Notes under the pieces: model-generated
Told to the model about the DNA's origin: nothing
What the model saw: the letters and a program-made list of their open reading frames with translations, nothing else
Database searches by the model: none
Assembly: GCF_026651855.1 (NCBI RefSeq)
Contig: NZ_CP093280.1
Location: 2,830,001 to 2,894,000 of the forward strand
From: Pseudomonas silvicola
GTDB taxonomy: Bacteria > Pseudomonadota > Gammaproteobacteria > Pseudomonadales > Pseudomonadaceae
DNA: 64,000 nucleotides
Direction of reading: 5' to 3'
Translations under genes and position numbers: made by a program
In this document: one piece after another, positions 39,901 to 48,113 of the stretch
Position numbering within the stretch: position 1 is the first letter of the stretch
Layout of the letters: each line of letters opens with the position of its first letter

Positions 39901-40059
39901 TCGGAGCTGCGCCACCCGCTGGGCATCGCCATCATCGGCGGGCTGCTGCTGAGCCAATTACTGACGCTGTTTTCCACCCCGGTGATCTTCCTGGCCATGA
40001 ACAGCCTGGAGCGGCGTCTGGGCGGTGGTCGGGCGAGCCCTGAAGCGCCAGTGCCATGA
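36985..40059 (+). CDS. mdtB: RND multidrug transporter, MdtB type
   Basis: Inner-membrane proton-driven pump subunit of 1024 residues with 12 helices and two large periplasmic loops. It begins MNISRPFIERPVATALIMV, and the proton-relay aspartates in TM4 are in GFVVDDAIVMIENI. A second inner-membrane RND gene follows directly, so the pump probably assembles as an MdtB2-MdtC type heterotrimer, as known in E. coli. Substrates cannot be read from sequence. Confidence 0.93.
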   Translation: MNISRPFIERPVATALIMVAVLLVGLLGYHLLSVSALPEVDYPTIQAFTQYPGASPEVISSSITAPLERQFGEMPGLKSMNSTSSDGASVITLQFDLALSLDVAEQEVQAAINAAGTFLPANLPYPPVYSKVNPADAPVLTLSLTSDVLPLTRIQDLADTRLAQKISQITGVGLVTLSGGQRPAVRVQANTSALNALGLSLDDLRTALGNANVNQAKGNIDGTFQAYSIGANDQLQSADQYRDLVIAYKNGAPIRLAQIAASIQGPENPRQAAWTNSTPSIVVNIQRQPGANVIQVVDRVQRLLPSLRASLPATLKVDVLTDRTQTIRASVTDVQLELGVAIVLVVIVIYVFLRDLAATLIPALTVPLSLIGTLAVAYALGFSLNNLTLMALTIAIGFVVDDAIVMIENITRYIEDGEAPLQAALKGAAQIGFTIISLSVALIAVMIPLLFMGDVVGRLFREFATTVAVTIVISALITLTLTPMLCARLLKSRHQARREDFFDRINHWYVRGLDWVLLHQALTLISVVITALLTLWLILGIPKGFFPDQDTGLIQGISQAAPSVSFDRMQAEQQRLAARILKDPAVASLSSFVGIDQTNPTLNQGNLLINLKPRGERDSSMAVIRRLADANDDDAGMRLYLHGVQDLTLDSTVSTTRYRLGLQAIDTGVLEQWTTTLIAAMRKDPLFADVQSQALQFGNQVQLTFDRATASRLGVTPQAIDDVLYDAFGQRQVSTIYTQLNQYHVVLASDRQPGNLADLLTGLYVNTASGGVAPLSSMATQQVVRVPVTLNRQGQFPYADVSFNLAPGQTLGAAVTRLAQIERQVGLPATVQAQLEGAAATFQSSLGNQLFLVLAAIVVVYLMLGILYESFVHPVTILSTLLSAALGALLALWLTGTQFDIIGLIGIVLLIGIVMKNGIMMVDFALELQRNEGLDATAAIRQAAQLRFRPILMTSMASLFGAVPLALGTGIGSELRHPLGIAIIGGLLLSQLLTLFSTPVIFLAMNSLERRLGGGRASPEAPVP

Positions 40060-43000
40060 ATCTCTCGGCGCCGTTCATCCAGCGCCCCATCGCCACCGTC
40101 CTGTTGGCCATGGGCCTGGCGCTGTTCGGCCTGCTGGCGTTCAACCTGCTGCCGGTGGCGCCGTTGCCCGAGGTGGATTTTCCCACCATCAGCGTGCGCG
40201 CCAGCCTGCCGGGCGCCGACCCCAGCACCGTCGCCACTTCGGTGGCTACGCCGTTGGAACGCCAGTTCGGGCAGATTTCCGGCATCACCCAGATGACCTC
40301 GTCCAGCACCTTGGGCGCCACCCGCATCAACCTGCAGTTCGACCTGAACCGTGACATCGATGGCGCCGCCCGCGACGTGCAGGCGGCCATCAATGCGGCG
40401 CGGACCAACCTGCCCAGCGATCTGTCCGGCAACCCCACCTACCGCAAGGTCAACCCGGCCGATTCGCCCATTCTGATCATCAGCATGACCTCGGCCACCG
40501 CCACGCCCGGGCAAATGTACGACGTGGCCTCCACCGTGCTGCAACAGCGCCTGTTGCAGACCGCTGGCGTGGGCGACGTGATCGTCGGTGGCGGTGCCTT
40601 GCCCGCAGTGCGTGTTGAGCTCAATCCCGACCGCCTCAGCCATTACGGGGTGGGCCTGGAGCAAGTGCGCGGGGTGATCGCCGACGCCAACACCAACCTG
40701 CCGAAGGGCACCGTCGCCAGTGGCGGCAACCACTACACCCTGGGTGCCAATGACATGCTCTACCAGGCGGCGGACTACGCCACCCTGGTGGTCAAGCAGA
40801 GCAACGGCGACGTGGTGCACGTGGCGGACCTTGGCTATGTGCGTGAGGACGTCGAGGACCTGCGCAATTTCGGCCTGTCCAACGGCAAGCCGGCGGTGTT
40901 GCTGGTGGTGTTCAAGCAACCGGGTGCCAACGTGCTCGACACGGTGGACGGGGTGAAGGCTTCGCTGCCGTTTCTGCAAGGCTCGTTGACCAACGGCATC
41001 AAGCTCAACCTGTTCATGGACCGCACTACCACCATCCGCTCCTCGCTGCACGATGTGGAAGTGAGCCTGGTGATCTCGGTGCTGCTGGTCACCCTGGTGA
41101 CCTTCTGCTTTTTCCGCGACTGGCGCAGCACCCTGGTGCCAGCCATCGCCGTGCCGCTGTCACTGCTGGGCACCTTTGGTGCCATGTACTTTCTGGGCTA
41201 CAGCCTGAACAACCTGTCGCTGATGGCGCTGACCATTTCCACCGGTTTCGTGGTGGACGACGCCATCGTGGTGGTGGAAAACATCATGCGCCACCTGGAA
41301 CAGGGCGCCAGCCGCCTGCAAGCGGCGCTGGAGGGCGCCAGTGAAGTGGGCTTCACCGTGCTGACCATCAGCGTGTCGCTGGTGGCGGTGTTCATTCCGT
41401 TGCTGTTGATGGGCGGCATCGTCGGCCGGCTGTTTCGCGAGTTCTCCATCACCCTGTCGGTGGCCATCGTCATTTCCATGGTGGTGTCGCTCACCGTCAC
41501 TCCCAGCCTGTGCGCGGTGCTGCTGCGTGCGCCCAAGGAGCCGGGGCAGGCAGGCGACCACCCGGACTCGCGTTTCCACCGCTTCTATGGGCGCACACTG
41601 GGGTGGGTCATCGACCATTCGCTGCTGGCCGGGCTGGTGACCTTGCTGGTGGTAGCGCTGGCAGCCGTGCTCTATGTGCTGATTCCCAAGGGCTTCTTTC
41701 CCCAGGAAGACACCGGGCGCCTGCAAGGCTCGATCCTCGCCGCCCAGAGCGTGTCCTACAGTGCCATGAAGCAGAGTTTCGACCGTATCAACAGCACGGT
41801 GATGCGCAACCCCAACATCGAGAACGTCGGCGGTTTCGTGGGTGGCAGCGGCGGGGGCAGTGGGGCGATCAACAGCGCGCAATTGTTCATCACCCTCAAG
41901 CCGCTGAACCAGCGCACCGCGGGCGCCGACGAGGTGATCGGGCAGATCCGCCGAGCCCTGGGCACCATGCCCGGCACGCGCCTGTACTTGCAGTCGGCCC
42001 AGGACATCACCGTGGGCGGCCGCCAGAGCGGTGCCCAGTACCAGTACACCCTGACCGCCGATGACCAGGCCGACCTGGACACCTGGGTGCCAAAGGTCAT
42101 GGCGGTATTGAAACCTTTGGGGCAGTTGACGGACCTCAACACCGACCAGCAGGACAATAGCCTGCTCGCCAACCTCCACGTGGACCGCGACAGCGCCGCG
42201 CGGCTGGGGGTGAGCGTGGCGGCTGTGGACCAGACGTTGTACGACGCTTTCGGCCAACGCCAGGTCTCCACCATTTACCGCGCGGCCAACCAGTACCATG
42301 TGGTGATGGAGTTGGCCCCGCCCTATTGGCGCGACCCGCTGGCGCTGAAATCCATCTACGTGCCCGTCGGCGCGGTGAGCGCCACCGCGCGTGGAACGGC
42401 GCCGAGCATCGCCAGTTCGGCACTGGTGCCCTTGTCGGCGATGGCCAACTACAGCATCGAGCGCACGGCCATCTCCATCAGCCACCAGGGTACTTTTCCG
42501 GCGGTGACGCTGTCGTTCAACCTGGCGCCCGGGGTGTCCATCGGCCAGGCCACGGTGCTGGTGGACAACGCCGTGGCGCAATTGCGCATGCCGGCCAGCG
42601 TCACCGGCCAGTTCGCCGGTACTGCCCAGGTGTTCCAGGCCTCGGTGGCCAGCGAGCCGCTGCTGATCGTCGCCGCACTGGTGTCGGTGTACATCGTGCT
42701 GGGTATTCTGTACGAGAACCTGGTACACCCGCTGACCATCCTGTCGACCCTGCCGTCAGCCGGGGTAGGGGCATTGATCGCACTGCTGGTGACCGGCACC
42801 GAGCTGTCGATCATCGCCCTGGTAGGGGTGATTCTGCTGATCGGCATCGTCAAGAAGAACGCCATCATCATGATCGACTTCGCCATCACCGAGCGCCGTG
42901 ACCAGGGGCTGGCGGTCGACGAGGCCATTCGCCGCGCGTGCCTGATCCGCTTCCGGCCGATCATGATGACCACCCTGGCGGCCATTCTCGGCGCCTTGCC

Positions 43001-43169
43001 GCTGGTGCTTGGCCATGGCTATGGCTCGGAACTGCGCCGGCCGCTGGGCATTTCGATCATCGGCGGCCTGGTGTTCAGCCAGGTGCTGACGCTGTACACC
43101 ACGCCGGTCATCTACCTGTGGCTCGACCGGGCCTCGGCGCGCCTGCGCCGGCCCGGCAAGGAGGCTTGA
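40056..43169 (+). CDS. mdtC: RND multidrug transporter, MdtC type
   Basis: Second pump subunit of 1037 residues, similar in plan to MdtB: MNLSAPFIQRPIATVLLAMG at the N-terminus and TM4 aspartates in GFVVDDAIVVVENI. The stretch AAQSVSYSAMKQSFDRIN is in the second periplasmic loop. It overlaps mdtB by 4 bp, and its stop abuts the start of the outer-membrane gene. Confidence 0.93.
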   Translation: MNLSAPFIQRPIATVLLAMGLALFGLLAFNLLPVAPLPEVDFPTISVRASLPGADPSTVATSVATPLERQFGQISGITQMTSSSTLGATRINLQFDLNRDIDGAARDVQAAINAARTNLPSDLSGNPTYRKVNPADSPILIISMTSATATPGQMYDVASTVLQQRLLQTAGVGDVIVGGGALPAVRVELNPDRLSHYGVGLEQVRGVIADANTNLPKGTVASGGNHYTLGANDMLYQAADYATLVVKQSNGDVVHVADLGYVREDVEDLRNFGLSNGKPAVLLVVFKQPGANVLDTVDGVKASLPFLQGSLTNGIKLNLFMDRTTTIRSSLHDVEVSLVISVLLVTLVTFCFFRDWRSTLVPAIAVPLSLLGTFGAMYFLGYSLNNLSLMALTISTGFVVDDAIVVVENIMRHLEQGASRLQAALEGASEVGFTVLTISVSLVAVFIPLLLMGGIVGRLFREFSITLSVAIVISMVVSLTVTPSLCAVLLRAPKEPGQAGDHPDSRFHRFYGRTLGWVIDHSLLAGLVTLLVVALAAVLYVLIPKGFFPQEDTGRLQGSILAAQSVSYSAMKQSFDRINSTVMRNPNIENVGGFVGGSGGGSGAINSAQLFITLKPLNQRTAGADEVIGQIRRALGTMPGTRLYLQSAQDITVGGRQSGAQYQYTLTADDQADLDTWVPKVMAVLKPLGQLTDLNTDQQDNSLLANLHVDRDSAARLGVSVAAVDQTLYDAFGQRQVSTIYRAANQYHVVMELAPPYWRDPLALKSIYVPVGAVSATARGTAPSIASSALVPLSAMANYSIERTAISISHQGTFPAVTLSFNLAPGVSIGQATVLVDNAVAQLRMPASVTGQFAGTAQVFQASVASEPLLIVAALVSVYIVLGILYENLVHPLTILSTLPSAGVGALIALLVTGTELSIIALVGVILLIGIVKKNAIIMIDFAITERRDQGLAVDEAIRRACLIRFRPIMMTTLAAILGALPLVLGHGYGSELRRPLGISIIGGLVFSQVLTLYTTPVIYLWLDRASARLRRPGKEA

Positions 43170-44585
43170 ATGCGTACCCTGACCGCCATGGCGTTGCTGC
43201 TGGTACTGGCCGGCTGCACGGTGGGGCCCGATTACCACCGGCCCGAACAGCCCTTGCCTCAGGGCTTCAAGGAGGGCGCGGCGTTCGAGCGGGCCGCGGC
43301 CAACCCCCAGGGGGCCCTGGGCAGCCAGTGGTGGCGCGATTACCATGACGCCACCCTCGACCGCTTGATTGCGCAGGCGACCACGGCCAACCAATCGATC
43401 ATCGCCGCCGAGGCGGCCTATCGTCTGGCCACGGCGCAGGTGGCCGCCAGCCGCGCCAGCCTGTGGCCGACCCTTGGTGTCGGCGTGTCCGGCACGCGCG
43501 GGGAGGGCGATACCGGTTCTTCCGGCGGCCAGGCGGCGGTGGCGGGCGGCGTCAACCAATCGGTCAGCGCCACCCTCACGGCCAGTTGGGAGCCGGACCT
43601 GTGGGGCCAGGTGCGCCGCGGCATCGAGTCCAGCAATGCCCTGGCGCAATCGTCCGATGCCTTGCTGGCCGGGGTCCGGCTGTCCATCGCCGCCAACGTG
43701 GCCACCGACTATTTCGCGGTGCGCCAACTGGACCTGGATATTCGCCTGTTGCAGCAACAGCAGGCCATCGACCAGCAGTTGCAGACCATGACCCAGGCCG
43801 AGTTCACCCAGGGCACCGCCACCAATGACCAATTGCTGGTGGCGCAGGACCAGTTGACCACGGTGGTCGCCGACCTGCAGGGCTCCCAGCGTTCGCGTGA
43901 ACAATACGAGCACGCCCTGGCGGTATTGGTGGGGCAAGCGCCGGCACAGTTCACCCTGGCACCTCAGGCCGACTATACCTTCGCCGTGTTGCGCCCACCG
44001 CTGACGCTGCCGTCGGGCCTGCTGCAACGGCGCCCCGATGTGGTGTCCGCCGAACGGACCGCGGCGGCGGCCAACGCGCGTATCGGCGTGGCCGAGGCGG
44101 CGTTTTACCCCAACCTGACCTTGACCGCCGAGGGCGGCTACCGGGGCAGCGCACTGGGTGGCCTGTTTTCGCTGCCCAACCGTGTGTGGCTGCTGGGCCC
44201 GGCGTTGGCCGAGACCATTTTCGATGGTGGCGCCCGGCGCGCGGCGGTCACTGAAGCCCAGGCCACGTACGATCAGGATGCGGCCAATTATCGCGGCGCG
44301 GTGCTCACGGCGCTGCAGAACGTGGAGGACAACCTTTCGGCCCTCAACCACCTGCGAAGCCAGGCCCAGGCCTATGAGCAGATCTTTCTGCGCAACCAGC
44401 AACTGTTCGGCAGCCAGCAGGCCCAGCAGCAGGCAGGTACGGTGAGCACTCAGAACGTACTGACCCAGCAATTGGTGCTGTTGCAGGCCGAGCAGAACCT
44501 GCGCGATACCCAGGGCCAGCTCAGCCAGGGCAGCGTGGCCTTGATCCAGAGCCTGGGCGGTGGCTGGCAGAGCGGTGGGCAGTAA
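43170..44585 (+). CDS. Outer-membrane efflux lipoprotein (OprM/NodT family)
   Basis: TolC-like channel subunit of 471 residues with lipobox LAGC (Cys16) and the family start TVGPDYHRPEQ. Two OEP repeats are visible, each with Gln/Ala-rich helices (WWRDYHDATLDRLIAQA, LLQRRPDVVSAERTAAAANA, GVAEAAFYPNLTL). The ATG is immediately at the mdtC stop (TGAATG), with GGAGGC upstream. It completes a self-contained tripartite pump, unlike E. coli mdtABC, which borrows TolC. Confidence 0.92.
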   Translation: MRTLTAMALLLVLAGCTVGPDYHRPEQPLPQGFKEGAAFERAAANPQGALGSQWWRDYHDATLDRLIAQATTANQSIIAAEAAYRLATAQVAASRASLWPTLGVGVSGTRGEGDTGSSGGQAAVAGGVNQSVSATLTASWEPDLWGQVRRGIESSNALAQSSDALLAGVRLSIAANVATDYFAVRQLDLDIRLLQQQQAIDQQLQTMTQAEFTQGTATNDQLLVAQDQLTTVVADLQGSQRSREQYEHALAVLVGQAPAQFTLAPQADYTFAVLRPPLTLPSGLLQRRPDVVSAERTAAAANARIGVAEAAFYPNLTLTAEGGYRGSALGGLFSLPNRVWLLGPALAETIFDGGARRAAVTEAQATYDQDAANYRGAVLTALQNVEDNLSALNHLRSQAQAYEQIFLRNQQLFGSQQAQQQAGTVSTQNVLTQQLVLLQAEQNLRDTQGQLSQGSVALIQSLGGGWQSGGQ

Positions 44586-44640
44586 CACGCTGACACGGTA
44601 TGCTCGCACCCATTGAACATGAACGATGGGAACGATTCTT

Positions 44641-45537
44641 ATGGCAGGAAGCAGTCTGCTGGTGTTGCTGGACGACATCGCCGCGGTGCTCGACGACGTC
44701 TCGGTAATGACCAAGGTCGCCGCCAAACAGACCACCGGGGTGCTGGGCGACGACCTGGCGCTCAACGCCCAGCAGGTTTCCGGTGTGCGCGCCGAGCGGG
44801 AACTGCCGGTGGTATGGGCGGTGGCCAAGGGCTCGTTGCGCAACAAGGTGATCCTGGTGCCAGCCGCCCTCGCCATCAGCGCCTTCGCCCCGTGGGCGGT
44901 GACCCCCTTGCTGATGGTAGGCGGTGCGTACCTGTGCTTTGAAGGCTTCGAGAAGCTGGCGCATTCCTTTTTGCACCGCAAGCAGGAAGGTGATGCCGAG
45001 CACGCGGCCCTGAGCGCGGCGGCGGCTGACCCCGCCGTGGACCTGGTGGCCTACGAGAAGGACAAGATCAAGGGCGCGGTGCGCACTGACTTCATCCTCT
45101 CGGCGGAAATCATTGCCATCACCCTGGGTATCGTCGCTGATTCGCCGCTGATTCAGCAGGTGGTGGTGATGAGCATCATTGCCTTGGTGATGACCGTGGG
45201 TGTTTACGGGCTGGTGGGCGGCATCGTCAAGCTCGATGACCTGGGCCTGTGGATGACCCAGCGCAAAGGTGGCCTGACCCGCGCCGTGGGTGGCGGCATC
45301 CTGCGGGCGGCGCCCTACATGATGAAGACCCTGTCGGTGGTTGGCACGGCGGCGATGTTCCTGGTGGGCGGCGGCATCCTGGTGCACGGCATCGCACCGC
45401 TTCATCACTGGGTAGAAAGCGTCGGCGGCAGTGTGGTCATGGCCCTGCTCAACGGCGTGCTGGGCGTCGCGGCGGGTGCCGTGGTGCTGGCGGTGGTGTC
45501 GGTGGCCGGCAAACTCTGGAGCCGCTTGCGCGGCTGA
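44641..45537 (+). CDS. DUF808 (YedI-like) membrane protein
   Basis: Inner-membrane protein of 298 residues with several hydrophobic helices and the DUF808 signature segments [34 protein letters not shown] and [12 protein letters not shown]. The function of the family is unknown. The ATG at 44641 is preferred to one five codons earlier because it gives the conserved MAGSSLL start. It lies 55 bp after the efflux operon and may be separate from it. Confidence 0.9.
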   Translation: MAGSSLLVLLDDIAAVLDDVSVMTKVAAKQTTGVLGDDLALNAQQVSGVRAERELPVVWAVAKGSLRNKVILVPAALAISAFAPWAVTPLLMVGGAYLCFEGFEKLAHSFLHRKQEGDAEHAALSAAAADPAVDLVAYEKDKIKGAVRTDFILSAEIIAITLGIVADSPLIQQVVVMSIIALVMTVGVYGLVGGIVKLDDLGLWMTQRKGGLTRAVGGGILRAAPYMMKTLSVVGTAAMFLVGGGILVHGIAPLHHWVESVGGSVVMALLNGVLGVAAGAVVLAVVSVAGKLWSRLRG

Positions 45538-45647
45538 TCAGTGCCGCCAAGGCCTTGTGGTCGCAACTGACCTGTGTGGGCGCTCATCCTGCGGTGCGCG
45601 CCTTACTGCGCGGCGGCTGTGACGCGCGCGATCAGGCACACCTGCGT

Positions 45648-46370
45648 TCAGAGGGTCAATTCCGACCCCAGTACCATCCCCAATGCATTGCGTGCATCAT
45701 CCAGCTGCACCAGGGTGGCCTGGCGCGCCGCCAGGGCGTCGCGGTTTTCGATGGCCGTGAGGATCGCCTTGTGCCGGGGCATCGCCAGCTCATGGAGGTT
45801 CGGCCGCTGGTTGGAATGTTTCAGTGCCTCGCGCAGGGCCAGCGCCAGCATGTTGCACAGGTGGGCCAGCAGGTCGTTGTGGGTGGCCTCGGCAATGCGG
45901 CTGTGGAAGTCCAGGTCAGGCTGCAGCAGTGCTTCGGGTGTCGGCGCGGCCTCCATGCGCTCATAGGCTTCACCGATGGCCTGGAGGTCCTCGACCGTCG
46001 CATGCTGCGCCGCCAGCGCCGCGGCTGCGGGCTCGATGATCGCCCTGACACTGGTCAGCAGCGCGAAAAACTCGTTCTGCGGGCTGCTCTGCATCAGCCA
46101 GTGCAACACGTCCGGGTCCAGCAGGTGCCAGTCGCGGCGGCCCTTGACCACCGTGCCTACCCGCGGCTTGGAATACACCAGCCCCTTGGCCACCAGCACC
46201 CGTGTCGCCTCGCGCAGCACTGGCCGGCTCACCGCGTACTCCTCGCACAGCAGTGCCTCGGCGGGCAGCTTGTCATCGGGCTTCAGACGCCCGGAAACGA
46301 TCTGCATGCCGATTTCCTGGACGATGCGCGCATGCATGCTTTTGCGGTCGGAGGGTTTGCGATAGTCCAT
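45648..46370 (-). CDS. GntR-family (FCD/FadR-type) transcription regulator
   Basis: Regulator of 240 residues. The winged helix is in ILPAEALLCEEYAVSRPVLREATR-like sequence at about residues 35-58 (visible: LPAEALLCEEYAVSRPVLRE). The all-helical FCD domain with metal/acid-binding residues is in PDLDFHSRIAEATHN and LHELAMPRHKAILTAIENRD. FCD regulators sense small organic acids and bind GTATAC-like palindromes. Its target is unknown; the sites at 34395 and 34500 are plausible. The 110-bp gap after the DUF808 gene holds nothing recognisable. Confidence 0.88.
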   Translation of the reverse strand: MDYRKPSDRKSMHARIVQEIGMQIVSGRLKPDDKLPAEALLCEEYAVSRPVLREATRVLVAKGLVYSKPRVGTVVKGRRDWHLLDPDVLHWLMQSSPQNEFFALLTSVRAIIEPAAAALAAQHATVEDLQAIGEAYERMEAAPTPEALLQPDLDFHSRIAEATHNDLLAHLCNMLALALREALKHSNQRPNLHELAMPRHKAILTAIENRDALAARQATLVQLDDARNALGMVLGSELTL

Positions 46371-46487
46371 GGGGCGGGAGCGAGTCCTGAACGATAATGA
46401 CGGCGATCATAGCATTGCTTGGCAATGTCTCCCCACACGGGTGTGGCTTGCTTCAACCCGCAAGGCCCGGGCCGATGGCAACGGCCA

Positions 46488-47231
46488 TCAGGGCGTGGCG
46501 GCCTGGGTGTACCGGCGCACCAGGTCATCGATCTCGCCGGACATCTTCATGCGCAGCAGGGTGCGCAAGATGCGTTGTACCGGTACCGCCGGGTCGTTGC
46601 GCACATAGCACCCCAACCCTTGTTCTTCGACAAAGGCCACCGGGCGCAGTCGCTGGTCCGCGGGCAGCAGGTGGTTGAACCAGTCCAGTGACAGTTTGTT
46701 GGCCACGGCATAGCGATAGCGCCCCGCTTGCAGTTTATGCAGTACCTGGTCCTGGCCGCGGGCATCGTCGCGGCTCAGTTGGCCGCTGGCGAACCGCGCC
46801 TGCAGGGCGTCATAGGTGTAGCCCAGCACGGTGCCTATGGGTTGCGGGGCCAGGCCGGCAAGGTCCACGCTGGCATCGTCCCCAGGCCGGGCCACCAGGT
46901 AGTCGCGCTGGGTGATCAGCGGCAGGCTCCAGATATAGTCACCGCTGAGGCCTGGCAGCCACGACTGGGCGGCGTAGCAGCGCACGTCGACGTCGCCGTG
47001 TTCCATGGCGGCCTGCAGACGCAGGCGGGCGATGACATGAAATTCGGCAGGTGAGCCCACCTGGCGGGCAAGGCTGCGCATCAGGTCGTAGAGAATGCCC
47101 TGGACCGGCTGGTTATCCTCCACCTTGACCAGTGGCATGGTCCAGCTCTCGGCGATGGAAAAACGCAAGGGGGCTTGGGCCCCCAGGCATTGGCCGGCCA
47201 CCAGGACCAGCGCGGTCAGGGTCAGGCGCAT
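46488..47231 (-). CDS. Periplasmic amino-acid-type substrate-binding protein
   Basis: Exported protein of 247 residues with a signal peptide (cut near CLGAQA) and the SBP_bac_3-like layout: LRFSIAESWTMPLVKVEDNQ, GILYDLMRSLARQVGSP and a C-terminal LLRMKMSGEIDDLVRRYTQ. No permease or ATPase gene is next to it. Such solitary proteins in pseudomonads can be sensors or partners of distant systems. The ATG at 47231 is chosen because the signal peptide begins there. Confidence 0.82.
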   Translation of the reverse strand: MRLTLTALVLVAGQCLGAQAPLRFSIAESWTMPLVKVEDNQPVQGILYDLMRSLARQVGSPAEFHVIARLRLQAAMEHGDVDVRCYAAQSWLPGLSGDYIWSLPLITQRDYLVARPGDDASVDLAGLAPQPIGTVLGYTYDALQARFASGQLSRDDARGQDQVLHKLQAGRYRYAVANKLSLDWFNHLLPADQRLRPVAFVEEQGLGCYVRNDPAVPVQRILRTLLRMKMSGEIDDLVRRYTQAATP

Positions 47232-47411
47232 CGGCTGCTCCGTGCCATGAATGGACATGCACGCCAAAGCGTAGCCACTATCTGCCGGCCCAAGATGAAA
47301 ATGCCAGGATTACCGGACACTTCCTGCCCTCTGGTGGGAATAGTCTGATGGTTTGGGTTGCCTGTGCTCTTTATAGTCGTTGGTCTCACTGCCTGGACGC
47401 GGACGGTTCCC

Positions 47412-48026
47412 ATGTTTGACTTGAGCGAATACCTGCATGATTTCACCCTGCCAGCCTGGCGACCCTGGGCGGGCATGAGCCCCTGGGCGCTGGTGGCCGA
47501 CGCCCCTGGCGTGGTGGCCGCATGGCTGGCCAGGGTTTCACCCGACCAATACCGCATCGCCGATGGCCAGGCCATTCACCGCTCGGCCACGGTCGAGGCC
47601 GGCGCGTTGCTGAAGGGGCCGCTGGTGGTCGGGCCGGGATGTTTCATTGCCGCGGGCGCCTTGTTGCGCGGTGGCTGCTGGCTGGGCGAGGGTTGCATCA
47701 TCGGGCCCGGGGCGGAACTGAAGACGTCCTTCCTCTTCGCCGGCAGCAAGCTGGCGCATTTCAATTTCGTCGGTGACTCGGTGCTGGGCCGCGACGTGAA
47801 CCTGGAGGCGGGCAGTATCGTCTGCAACTACCGCAACGAGCGGGCCGACAAGCAGGTGCGGGTGAGGTTGGGCGGGGTGCTGACCGCCACCGGCAGTGAC
47901 AAGTTCGGCGCGCTGATCGGCGACGGTTCACGCCTGGGCGCCAACGCGGTATTGGCCCCGGGGGCCCTGCTGGCGCCTGGAACCGTGATCGGCCGGGCAG
48001 CGCTGTATGATACCGAGGCGCTGTAA
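47412..48026 (+). CDS. Left-handed beta-helix (LpxA-like) protein
   Basis: Protein of 204 residues whose C-terminal two thirds show hexapeptide repeats (IHRSATVEAGALLKGPLVVG, GCFIAAGALLRGG, CIIGPGAELKTS, VNLEAGSIVCNY, IGDGSRLGANAVLAPGALL). This fold is used by acyl-, acetyl- and nucleotidyl-transferases. The N-terminal 60 residues (FDLSEYLHDFTLPAWRPW) are not typical of LpxA. The substrate is unknown. It is divergent from the binding-protein gene and 87 bp upstream of dnaX. Confidence 0.82.
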   Translation: MFDLSEYLHDFTLPAWRPWAGMSPWALVADAPGVVAAWLARVSPDQYRIADGQAIHRSATVEAGALLKGPLVVGPGCFIAAGALLRGGCWLGEGCIIGPGAELKTSFLFAGSKLAHFNFVGDSVLGRDVNLEAGSIVCNYRNERADKQVRVRLGGVLTATGSDKFGALIGDGSRLGANAVLAPGALLAPGTVIGRAALYDTEAL

Positions 48027-48113
48027 CACAAGTTAGGCAAGCCATTGGATGCTTTTTTGCCCCTGCTCCGCTACGATTAGCGGTCTTTGGCATTCTAGTT
48101 GCGACGGTTTTCG

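Noticed and set aside
47995-48060. Terminator after the beta-helix gene (TGCTTTTTTGC)
   Set aside because: A T run is present, but the upstream arms pair poorly, so it is not supported as a hairpin terminator.
48027-48113. 4.5S RNA gene upstream of dnaX
   Set aside because: The gap is only 87 bp and lacks the conserved GGAAGCAGCC-type core of SRP RNA.
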